Shown: positions 24,306 through 31,020 of the stretch, piece by piece
Layout of the letters: every line of letters begins with the position of its first letter
How positions within the stretch are numbered: position 1 is the first letter of the stretch
From: an uncultured Propionibacteriaceae bacterium
GTDB taxonomy: Bacteria; Actinomycetota; Actinomycetes; Propionibacteriales; Propionibacteriaceae
Direction: 5' to 3'
Length of the DNA: 32,553 nucleotides
NCBI GenBank assembly: GCA_945875065.1
Contig: CAMCJC010000001.1
Location: 1 to 32,553 of the forward strand
The notes under the pieces: model-generated
The model's input: the letters and a program-made list of their open reading frames with translations, nothing else
Databases searched by the model: none
What the model was told of the DNA's origin: nothing
Made by a program: the position numbers and the translations under genes

Positions 24306-24330
24306 ATATTTATTGGCGAAGGGAACGCTC

Positions 24331-25269
24331 ATGTGGGCAGTGCAGTATCACAGGTACGGAAACCCCGAAGTGATGCGACTTGAACAGACGGAGGCACCGA
24401 CCCTCAGAACAGGCGAGGTATTGCTGGAGACCATCAGCAGCGGCGTCAGCGGCATCGACGCCCTCTACCGTTCCGGGCAGTTGCGCCTACACGGGGTTGG
24501 GTTTCCGAAACAGCCCGGTTTCGATGCGCTCGGGATCATCCGCGAGTCACGCATCCCAGGCATTGAGCCTGGACGCTGGGCTTGGACGGTCCTCGGCATC
24601 GAACCGTTCAAGACCCGGGGCACTGCCGTACAGTTCCTGAGCCTCGACGCGGGACGCCTCGGCCTGTTCCCGCCCGGATTCGCTCCGGACGTTGACGCGG
24701 GTGCCCTTCCCCTCGGTGCCCTAACCGCTTGGAGAGCACTCACCCACTCCGCAAGGCCCCAGCCGGGAGACCGGCTGCTCATCGTCGGCGCCGGGGGACC
24801 CGTGGGAACATCACTCATCCAGCTGGCACGCTACCTCGGTCACGAGATCGATGCGGTCGCCGGCCAGGCCGCGCTGACCTTGTGCGGCAGCCTCGGCGCG
24901 GAGCACGCTCTACGCCATTCCACCGAGCAGGCGACGGAGCTCCAGAGCACGCAGCGCTACGACAAGGTGTTCGTGGCGGCCGGCCGCGCCGAGGACTGGC
25001 TTGGTGCCGCAAAGCCAGGCGGCCAAGTCATCGTTATCCGCGGCGATGTGTGGCTGTCCGCGATCCCCCAGGCTTTGAAGATGCGCCGTCGCCTGACGCC
25101 GATCGCTGCCGGCCACGACGCCACCGCCCTGACCAGGCTCGCGGAGCTCCACGCCGCCGACCACCTTCGCCCGGTCGTTGGACGGACCTACTCGCTCCAA
25201 GAACTGCCGACCGCCCACGCGGAGCTCAGCGTGGGCGGCACGGTCGGCGGCCGCTTAGTCGTTCATTGA
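24331..25269 (+). CDS. Zinc-independent MDR-family oxidoreductase (quinone oxidoreductase-like)
   Basis: This 312-residue protein has a GroES-like N-terminal domain (VQYHRYGNPEVMRLEQTEAPTLRTGEVLLETISSGVSGIDALYRSG) and a Rossmann NAD(P)H-binding domain with the loop GAGGPVGTSLIQLARYLG. It lacks the Cys/His residues that hold zinc in alcohol dehydrogenases, so it fits the quinone-reductase branch of the MDR family, which reduces quinones or enones with NADPH. The substrate is unknown. The ATG at 24331 has AAGGGAA 8 bases upstream, so longer in-frame starts back to 24091 are rejected. The neighbouring TetR gene suggests induction by a toxic compound. Confidence 0.85.
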   Translation: MWAVQYHRYGNPEVMRLEQTEAPTLRTGEVLLETISSGVSGIDALYRSGQLRLHGVGFPKQPGFDALGIIRESRIPGIEPGRWAWTVLGIEPFKTRGTAVQFLSLDAGRLGLFPPGFAPDVDAGALPLGALTAWRALTHSARPQPGDRLLIVGAGGPVGTSLIQLARYLGHEIDAVAGQAALTLCGSLGAEHALRHSTEQATELQSTQRYDKVFVAAGRAEDWLGAAKPGGQVIVIRGDVWLSAIPQALKMRRRLTPIAAGHDATALTRLAELHAADHLRPVVGRTYSLQELPTAHAELSVGGTVGGRLVVH

Positions 25270-25271
25270 AC

Positions 25272-25850
25272 CTAGGCCTCCGGGATGTCCATGTGATACG
25301 TCTGCTGGCTGGCCTCGTTGGGGTCCGAGCCGCCTCTACGGCCCGTCTCTAGGGCGTCGATCTCTGCGACCTCCTCGGCCGTCAACTCGAAGTCGAAAAC
25401 CCCGAAGTCCTCAGCGAGACGGTGGGGGCTTCGTCGATTTCGGGATCACCTGCCGGCCCTCCTGGATGTGCCAGCGGAGGATCATCTGGGCCGGCGATTT
25501 CCCATGCGTCGCCGCAATCGTCGCGTCATCGAGGGTGGAGGCCGGGTAGCCGCCCCAGCCTGGGTAGAACGTGATGCCGCCGAGCTTGCCCGCCGCCTTG
25601 TCAAACGCGTGCCGGATCCGCTCGAAGCCGTAGTCCGAAGCCCAGACCTTCGTCCCTATGAAGATCTCATCGCGCGGCACGCCGAAGCGGGCGACGCCTT
25701 CCCCGACCTCCCGCTCGTTGATATACGCGGCCGCGGTGCCGATACCCGACGCTCAGGGCTTCGGCCACCGCAGCCGCGGTCTCCTCCGGCGTGGACTGAA
25801 ATACCCAACCCCAAGGCCGGCACAGTAATTCCGTTGTTCAGTTTCAGGTG
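25272..25850 (-). pseudogene. Decayed aldo/keto reductase (2,5-diketo-D-gluconate reductase-like)
   Basis: Pieces of an aldo/keto reductase lie in several frames on the minus strand. NNGITVPALGLG is followed by a frameshift, then QSTPEETAAAVAEALSVGYRH. About 8 bases are missing where the catalytic Asp (RHIDTA) should be, then AAAYINEREVGEGVARFGVPRDEIF and GTKVWASDYGFERI follow. An internal deletion of roughly 130 codons joins KAAGKLG to GITFYPGWG. After VIPKSTK another frameshift leads to EDFGVFDFELTAEEVAEIDALETG and the natural stop at 25272-25274. The catalytic Asp and most of the barrel are gone, so no active enzyme can be made. It converges on the MDR gene with a 2-base gap. Confidence 0.88.
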
Positions 25851-25888
25851 CCCCGCCTCTAGCTCCTTCCTGATCGGTTCCTTCGAAG

Positions 25889-27760
25889 CTACTCAGCCGC
25901 CACGAACCAACGAACGGCGTACGGCGCCAGGTCGATAGTCGGCGGGTTCAGATCCCACACCGACCCGTCGAGGAGTTCACGCGCCTCAGGGCCAAACGGC
26001 GTTCGCAGCACACCCATCGGCACCTGCACCTCGTCCTCGGACAGGTTGTACAGCTGGATCATCATGCCCTCGGGATGCTCGCGCCTCAGGGCCAGAACAC
26101 GGCGATCTCCGGCATCGAAGCAGTGCGACTCAACGCTGGCGTGCAGCTGCGGAGTTCCGCGACGCACGCCCAGCACATGCCGCAACCACCCATTGACGCG
26201 GGCGGCCGGACTCGACGGGTTGACCGCCAGCGCCGCCACCTGTTCCCAGTCCATGACTGGGCGGTGCACCCACCGGTTGTCGTCGGCGTGCGAGGGATCG
26301 CTGCCGTACTCGTAGTCGTTCAGCATCGCGACCTCGTCGCCCATGTAGATCAGCGGCACCCCACCAAACCCGCAGACGACCGCGTGCAGCAGGTTGATAC
26401 GCCGGACCGCCAACTCGATCGCCGCCTCGTCGCCGTCAGCCAGAGCCTTCTCCAACCCGGCCAGTGACGCCAGTGAGCCCGAGATACGGCGATCGCCCGT
26501 CGCCGGGTTCGCTTGGAACACCAGGCCCTTGGCGAAGGAGTTCGGGAACTCCCCAGAGTAGAAGTCGGACAGGAAGCGACGGTGTTCGGCACCATTGAGC
26601 CCGACGGCGACGGCGTCGCGATCGTCGACCGCCCAGCCGATGTCGTCGTGGCAGCGGATGTATGTCGCCCAGGTGGCGCTCGCCGGCTTCGCAGGGAATC
26701 GATCGAGCGCGCATCGCAGCAAGGTGACGTCACGACTCGCGAGCGCCGACCACAGCTGCGCCATCACCTGGTTGTGGTACGCCAGATCCGACAGGTTGCC
26801 GTAGTGCCGTCCCTGCCCGAAATAAGCGATCAGGTCGCGGGGACCGACGATCGCCTCGGCCTTGAACGCGACCGCTGGGGCCGCAATCCGCACCGCCGCC
26901 CGCAGCGCGGCAGAGATGTCGTGAACAGGCGGTTCGTTCTGGCAGTCGGTGCCCATTACCTTCCAGATGAACGCGATCGCATCCAGCCGCACGACCTCCA
27001 CCCCGTGGTTGGCGAGGTTCAAGATGATGTCCAGGAACTCGCAGAACACATCCGGGTTCGCCCAGTTGACATCCCACTGGTAGTCGTTGAACGTCGTCCA
27101 CACCCAGCCCTGAAGCTGATCGTCCCACGTGAAGTTGCCAGGCGCGAAGTCCGGGAACACCTCGGGCAGGGATTGCTCGTACTGGTCGGGGATGGTGCGG
27201 TCGGGAAAAATCATGAAGTAGTCGCGATACTTCTGCTCGCCGGCACGGGCGCGCTCCGCCCACTCATGCTCTTTGGCGACGTGGTTTAGGACGAGGTCGA
27301 CGACCAGAGAGATGCCGCGGCCGCGCAGGTCGCGGGCGAGCGTCGCGAGGTCGGACATCGTGCCGAGGTCGCTGCGGACAGATCGGTAGTCGGCTACGGC
27401 GTACCCGCCGTCGTTGGCGCCCTCGCGCGGTTGGAGCAACGGCATCAGGTGCAGGTAGCTCACGCCGAGGTCGCCCAGGTAGTCAAGATGGTCGGAGATC
27501 CCGGCCAGAGTGCCTGCGAATCGGTCTGCGTAGCAGACGTAGCCGGTCATGCTGGGTCGCTGCAGCCAGTCGGGGCGCAGCAGCCGCGACTCGTCCAGGC
27601 GCCGCAGGTCCTCGGGGCGCCGTTCCATCGTGCGTTTCAGCAGTTCCCGGACCCGGCCGGGCAGTTCCGGAGCATCGGGATAGACCCGGCCCAAGGCGTC
27701 CGCAAGCTCCGCGCCGTAGCGCTCCCACCTGAGATCCAGGACGACATCAACAAGGCTCAT
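25889..27760 (-). CDS. Amylosucrase (GH13 subfamily 4)
   Basis: This 623-residue enzyme has the layout of amylosucrase, which builds alpha-1,4-glucan from sucrose and releases fructose. GH13 motifs are all present: DLVLNHVA (155-162), nucleophile Asp260 in VEVVRLDAIAF, acid/base Glu302 in AFKAEAIV, and transition-state His371/Asp372 in RCHDDIGW. The all-helical N-terminal domain (about 1-75) and the C-terminal beta domain are visible, and length is close to the Neisseria enzyme (636). No signal peptide is present, so it acts in the cytoplasm. Sucrose hydrolase is the main alternative. The ATG at 27760 lies 6 bases after TATCCT and has no ribosome-binding site; nine more residues could be added from 27787. 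Confidence 0.9.
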   Translation of the reverse strand: MSLVDVVLDLRWERYGAELADALGRVYPDAPELPGRVRELLKRTMERRPEDLRRLDESRLLRPDWLQRPSMTGYVCYADRFAGTLAGISDHLDYLGDLGVSYLHLMPLLQPREGANDGGYAVADYRSVRSDLGTMSDLATLARDLRGRGISLVVDLVLNHVAKEHEWAERARAGEQKYRDYFMIFPDRTIPDQYEQSLPEVFPDFAPGNFTWDDQLQGWVWTTFNDYQWDVNWANPDVFCEFLDIILNLANHGVEVVRLDAIAFIWKVMGTDCQNEPPVHDISAALRAAVRIAAPAVAFKAEAIVGPRDLIAYFGQGRHYGNLSDLAYHNQVMAQLWSALASRDVTLLRCALDRFPAKPASATWATYIRCHDDIGWAVDDRDAVAVGLNGAEHRRFLSDFYSGEFPNSFAKGLVFQANPATGDRRISGSLASLAGLEKALADGDEAAIELAVRRINLLHAVVCGFGGVPLIYMGDEVAMLNDYEYGSDPSHADDNRWVHRPVMDWEQVAALAVNPSSPAARVNGWLRHVLGVRRGTPQLHASVESHCFDAGDRRVLALRREHPEGMMIQLYNLSEDEVQVPMGVLRTPFGPEARELLDGSVWDLNPPTIDLAPYAVRWFVAAE

Positions 27761-27766
27761 GCGCGA

Positions 27767-27772
27767 AGGATA
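27767..27772 (-). promoter_or_regulatory. -10-like hexamer TATCCT before the amylosucrase gene
   Basis: TATCCT matches TATAAT at four positions and ends 6 bases before the ATG at 27760, with no Shine-Dalgarno sequence, as expected of a leaderless mRNA. No good -35 was found. Confidence 0.45.
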
Positions 27773-27812
27773 GTTCGCCCCAACCAACGGTGGGCCGAAG
27801 GCGGCAAAACAG

Positions 27813-29252
27813 TTACCGTTCGATCCAGGGCACCTCTAGGTCTACCGCAGCGTCGGCGCTCTCGAACCGAGACCAGGCCTCTGCCGCCCCCGGGGCCAGG
27901 AGGTCCTTGGGGCACCGCGCGATCAAGTCTCGCAACTCCAGCTTCGCACTACCCAGTTCCAGGATGCGACGCCGGTCGTCACGCTCAGCCAGCCAGGCCT
28001 CCTCAAGCCGCAGGCACCGCAGGCGCTGCTCGATGACCCGCCTGGCAAGGACGGCCTCCCTGGGCGCCGCCTCGGATGTGACTACCGCGGCCCGCGAATA
28101 GCCGTGATCGTGGAAGAGCCGCAACAGCGCCGGATCGACTGTCATGGCGTCATGCACGTTGACTTCGGGTGCGATGACGATGGCACCGACCGAGTGGGCA
28201 TAGGCATGCTCGTCACGACCGGACTCGTCCATCAGGATTTCGGTGGCGCGCATGACGACCTGGAAGATGTCCGCACCTGCCATGGAGCTTCGCGGCGGCA
28301 CCCCGTCGTTCTGCGAGGACACGACATAGGTGCGACCTGCCCCAAGGTGCCCGATCGCCATCTCGGCCGGTAGGTTTTCGCGGGCGCCGCCGTCGACATA
28401 GGTCTCGGCGCCCACTGGGACGGGGCGGAACACCCCCGGCAGCGCACACGAGGCTAGGACGCCTCTGGTCAGGGAGTGGGGGCCGGCGTCGATGACACGG
28501 TCGGCACGGTCGACGAGTGCACCGTCCTGCCGCATGAAGTGGAGGCGCCCGGTCTCCAGGGCAACCATCGCGATCCGCAGCTCAATGCCCGACGCAGCGA
28601 CGCGGGCAGGGTCAAACGTCGCTGGTTCCAGGAGCTTGCCGAGCACCGGGCCCGGCCGATACATGGACCGCGATTGCTCCAACCCGGCGCGGGCCGCGAC
28701 AAGATCGCCGCCGAGTTTGGGCAGGCGACCGAGGTTCCCGGCGAGCTGCGCCATGAGGCCGAGCGACAGGTCGGCACGCGGCTCCTCATCGGGGGTCAGC
28801 GCCTCCTCGACAGGGTCCTCCTCGACCTCGGGTTCGGGGCGGCGACGGCGTAATGACAGCCACGACCGCTGCGGTGGCTCCGAGGGCTTGGCACTTTGGC
28901 CGACGAGTTCCAGCCAGGCAGGAGCCTCCGTAAGGATGCGTGCCAGCCACGGCCTAGGCGTAAACATGTCCTCCGGGCTCCGCATGCCCAGCCACAGCTC
29001 ACTGAGGCGGTTCAGGAATCCGCGCTGCCCGTCGGCGTCGGCGTACTGGGCCAGGCCAGAGGCGAGGATCGCCCCAGCGGATGTGCCGACAAAAACCTTC
29101 GGGGTGAAATCCTGATCATGCTCGTAGAGGTATGTCAGGGCGCCGATCTGGAAGCTAGCGCGCGAGCCACCGCCGGACAGGACGCAGGCGGTGGTAGCCG
29201 CCTCGGGCTCGCGATCGAAGAACGGAAGCCCGAACCACCCTCTGCCAGCCAT
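27813..29252 (-). CDS. Patatin-like phospholipase
   Basis: This 479-residue lipid hydrolase has the patatin signature: oxyanion-hole loop SGGGSRASFQIG (26-37), nucleophile Ser58 in GTSAGA, and the dyad aspartate in DGGARENLP. The N-terminus has no signal peptide, so the enzyme is probably cytoplasmic or peripheral at the inner membrane. A region of about 90 residues with acidic, low-complexity sequence (around 125-165) interrupts the domain. The substrate is not readable. The ATG at 29252 lies 6 bases after TAGACT with no ribosome-binding site. The amylosucrase gene starts 52 bases downstream on the same strand with its own promoter-like hexamer. Confidence 0.9.
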   Translation of the reverse strand: MAGRGWFGLPFFDREPEAATTACVLSGGGSRASFQIGALTYLYEHDQDFTPKVFVGTSAGAILASGLAQYADADGQRGFLNRLSELWLGMRSPEDMFTPRPWLARILTEAPAWLELVGQSAKPSEPPQRSWLSLRRRRPEPEVEEDPVEEALTPDEEPRADLSLGLMAQLAGNLGRLPKLGGDLVAARAGLEQSRSMYRPGPVLGKLLEPATFDPARVAASGIELRIAMVALETGRLHFMRQDGALVDRADRVIDAGPHSLTRGVLASCALPGVFRPVPVGAETYVDGGARENLPAEMAIGHLGAGRTYVVSSQNDGVPPRSSMAGADIFQVVMRATEILMDESGRDEHAYAHSVGAIVIAPEVNVHDAMTVDPALLRLFHDHGYSRAAVVTSEAAPREAVLARRVIEQRLRCLRLEEAWLAERDDRRRILELGSAKLELRDLIARCPKDLLAPGAAEAWSRFESADAAVDLEVPWIER

Positions 29253-29635
29253 AGTCGCAGTCTAAGACCTTGTCCGAGGCAAACCGCTCTGTGGTTCACC
29301 CTGAACCTGAAGTGCCGCTTGAGGTCAATCTCACGATGCCCGGACGTCGTCGTCAACACCCCACCCTGGCCAGAAGTTACGTTTCTGTCACCCGAAAGTA
29401 CGACGGAATCAAAACCCTGTGGGGCGGGGCCGAGAGTCGAAGCGGGCCTCGAACTACATCGGTGTGATTAACGAAGGTATAGGAATGCGAATCGACGACG
29501 GCCTCTCCTTTGCCTCAGCGCTTCTGGCTTGTAGGACGCCTTTGACGTTCCTAGCCTCAAACGGTCGGTGAGGCTGGGGGTTCCACGACCCTGGGGAAGC
29601 AGCCCACCGGCACTGAAAGACAATTCGGAGGAATC
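29253..29635. other. Intergenic region with leader hairpin for the SH3b-peptidase gene
   Basis: No gene is supported in these 383 bases. On the plus strand, TATAGG near 29480 may be a -10. An inverted repeat at 29550-29578 (arms CCTAGCCTCA and TGAGGCTGGG, ten pairs with one G-T wobble) would lie in the mRNA leader. ACCCGAAAGT is at 29390-29399. GGAGG 4 bases before the GTG at 29636 is the ribosome-binding site. Confidence 0.4.
29259..29264 (-). promoter_or_regulatory. -10-like hexamer TAGACT before the patatin gene
   Basis: TAGACT fits TAnnnT and ends exactly 6 bases before the ATG at 29252. No ribosome-binding site lies between, so a leaderless transcript is likely. No clear -35 is seen. 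Confidence 0.45.
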
Positions 29636-30982
29636 GTGAAACGGATCGTGCAAACCAGGCGAGCGGTGCTAACCGCTGGCGTGGCCGCAGGCATCCTGCA
29701 GACGGTGGGCTCCCTAGCATTTGTGCGCGGGGCCGACGCCGCCGCGACGGCCGTGCTAGCAACCACCACCGTCAACGTCCGGAAGGGGCCGGGCACCCGC
29801 TACGAAAAGATCGGCAGGCTACGCAAAGGCGACCGCGTTGGCTTCCTCGGTGCCGAGGGCAACTGGACGAAGGTCGAATACAAAGGAAAGCCCGGATACG
29901 TCTACTCGAAGTACCTCACGGATGAAGGCGGCAGCTCATCGGGTGGTGGTTCGGCGAAGGGCACCGTGTATGTCACCGAGAATCTCAACCTGCGTACTAA
30001 ACCGAGCCTGTCCGCCACGATCCGCACCGTCGCTTCGAAGGGCACCAGGCTTGGGTCAACCGGCCAAACCAGTGGCCAGTTCACACAAGTCATCTGGAAC
30101 AACCAGACGCTATGGGGTGCGACCCGCTACCTGAGCAGCGAACCCGCATCCGACGGCACCCCGACCGCGACCAAGAAGATGCGCGCCACTGCGGATCTGA
30201 TGATCCGCACAACGCCCGATCGCAACTACAAGTCGCTGGGAGACGTCCCCAAAGGCACCATCCTCGATTGCACTGACACCGTCACCAACGGCATGCAGCA
30301 GGCCTTGTGGCAGGGCAATGCGCGGTGGTTCAACGCCAAATACCTCAAGGCGGTGAATGGCTCCGCAAGCCCGGCACCGGACGGCGGCGGCTCTACCACC
30401 ACCAAGTTCGCCACAGCGGAACTGAACGTCTGGATTTCGGCGACCGGCAGCAAGTTCTCCGGCACGATCGCCAAGGGCAGCGAAGTGCAGGTGACCGGCA
30501 CCGTCACCTCGGGCCGGGCTCAGATCATCCACAACGGAGCGACGCGCTGGGTCACGGCCCGCTACGTCAGTGCCTCTGCGCCGGCGAGCGGCGGCGGGGA
30601 CGGTGGATCGCTCAACCGCGGCTGGTCCAGCGGCCTGGATAAGACGAATGCGAACGTGAAAAAGATCGTCCGTCACGTGTGGGCCAACATGACGCAGATC
30701 AAGACGATGTATGGCTGGCGCCGCGACGTAACCCCGGATCATCCCGCGGGGCGCGCAGTGGACATCATGATCCCGAACTACCGCTCCAACAAAGCGCTGG
30801 GTCAGGAGATCGCCGAGTACTTCAAAGCGAATCACAGCGAGTTCCGGATCCACTACATCATCTGGAATCAGAAGATCTGGAATGTCTCCCGCAGCAAGGA
30901 AGGCTGGCGGGCCATGGCCAGTCGCGGCAGCGACACCGCCAACCACAAGGACCACGTGCACATCACGTGTTACGACAACTAG
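29636..30982 (+). CDS. Exported cell-wall protein: four SH3b repeats and an M15-like peptidase domain
   Basis: This 448-residue protein begins with a signal peptide (residues 1-36) containing TRRAVL, so Tat export is possible. Four bacterial SH3 repeats follow at about 38-97, 108-168, 180-240 and 256-314, separated by Gly/Ser linkers; the first is the most canonical (TTVNVRKGPGTRYEKIG). Residues about 333-448 match the ARB-07466-like domain related to D-Ala-D-Ala carboxypeptidase/M15 enzymes, with likely zinc ligands His369 and Asp376 (HPAGRAVD) and His442 with His440 nearby (KDHVHI). It should bind the wall and cut peptide cross-links or stem peptides. GTG start behind GGAGG. A strong terminator follows. 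Confidence 0.83.
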   Translation: MKRIVQTRRAVLTAGVAAGILQTVGSLAFVRGADAAATAVLATTTVNVRKGPGTRYEKIGRLRKGDRVGFLGAEGNWTKVEYKGKPGYVYSKYLTDEGGSSSGGGSAKGTVYVTENLNLRTKPSLSATIRTVASKGTRLGSTGQTSGQFTQVIWNNQTLWGATRYLSSEPASDGTPTATKKMRATADLMIRTTPDRNYKSLGDVPKGTILDCTDTVTNGMQQALWQGNARWFNAKYLKAVNGSASPAPDGGGSTTTKFATAELNVWISATGSKFSGTIAKGSEVQVTGTVTSGRAQIIHNGATRWVTARYVSASAPASGGGDGGSLNRGWSSGLDKTNANVKKIVRHVWANMTQIKTMYGWRRDVTPDHPAGRAVDIMIPNYRSNKALGQEIAEYFKANHSEFRIHYIIWNQKIWNVSRSKEGWRAMASRGSDTANHKDHVHITCYDN

Positions 30983-30988
30983 CAATTT

Positions 30989-31020
30989 GGCCCGGGGGTT
31001 TCCCCGGGCCGTTTGTGTTT
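30989..31020 (+). terminator. Rho-independent terminator between convergent genes
   Basis: A perfect 9-bp stem, GGCCCGGGG with CCCCGGGCC, encloses GTTT and is followed by the T-rich GTTTGTGTTT. It serves the SH3b-peptidase gene and, read the other way, lies just past the stop of the nirK-like gene, so it may serve both. Confidence 0.85.

Noticed and set aside
24091..24330. Longer N-terminus for the MDR oxidoreductase
   Set aside because: It would overlap the divergent TetR gene. The ATG at 24331 has a good ribosome-binding site and starts exactly at the family N-terminus.
23618..25850. Integrated mobile element at tRNA-Lys
   Set aside because: No integrase, no second copy of the tRNA 3' end and no inverted repeats were found in the window; only the TetR overlap hints at rearrangement.
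29270..29467. 65-codon small protein gene in the intergenic region
   Set aside because: No ribosome-binding site, no recognisable motif, and it covers the region where the downstream promoter should be.
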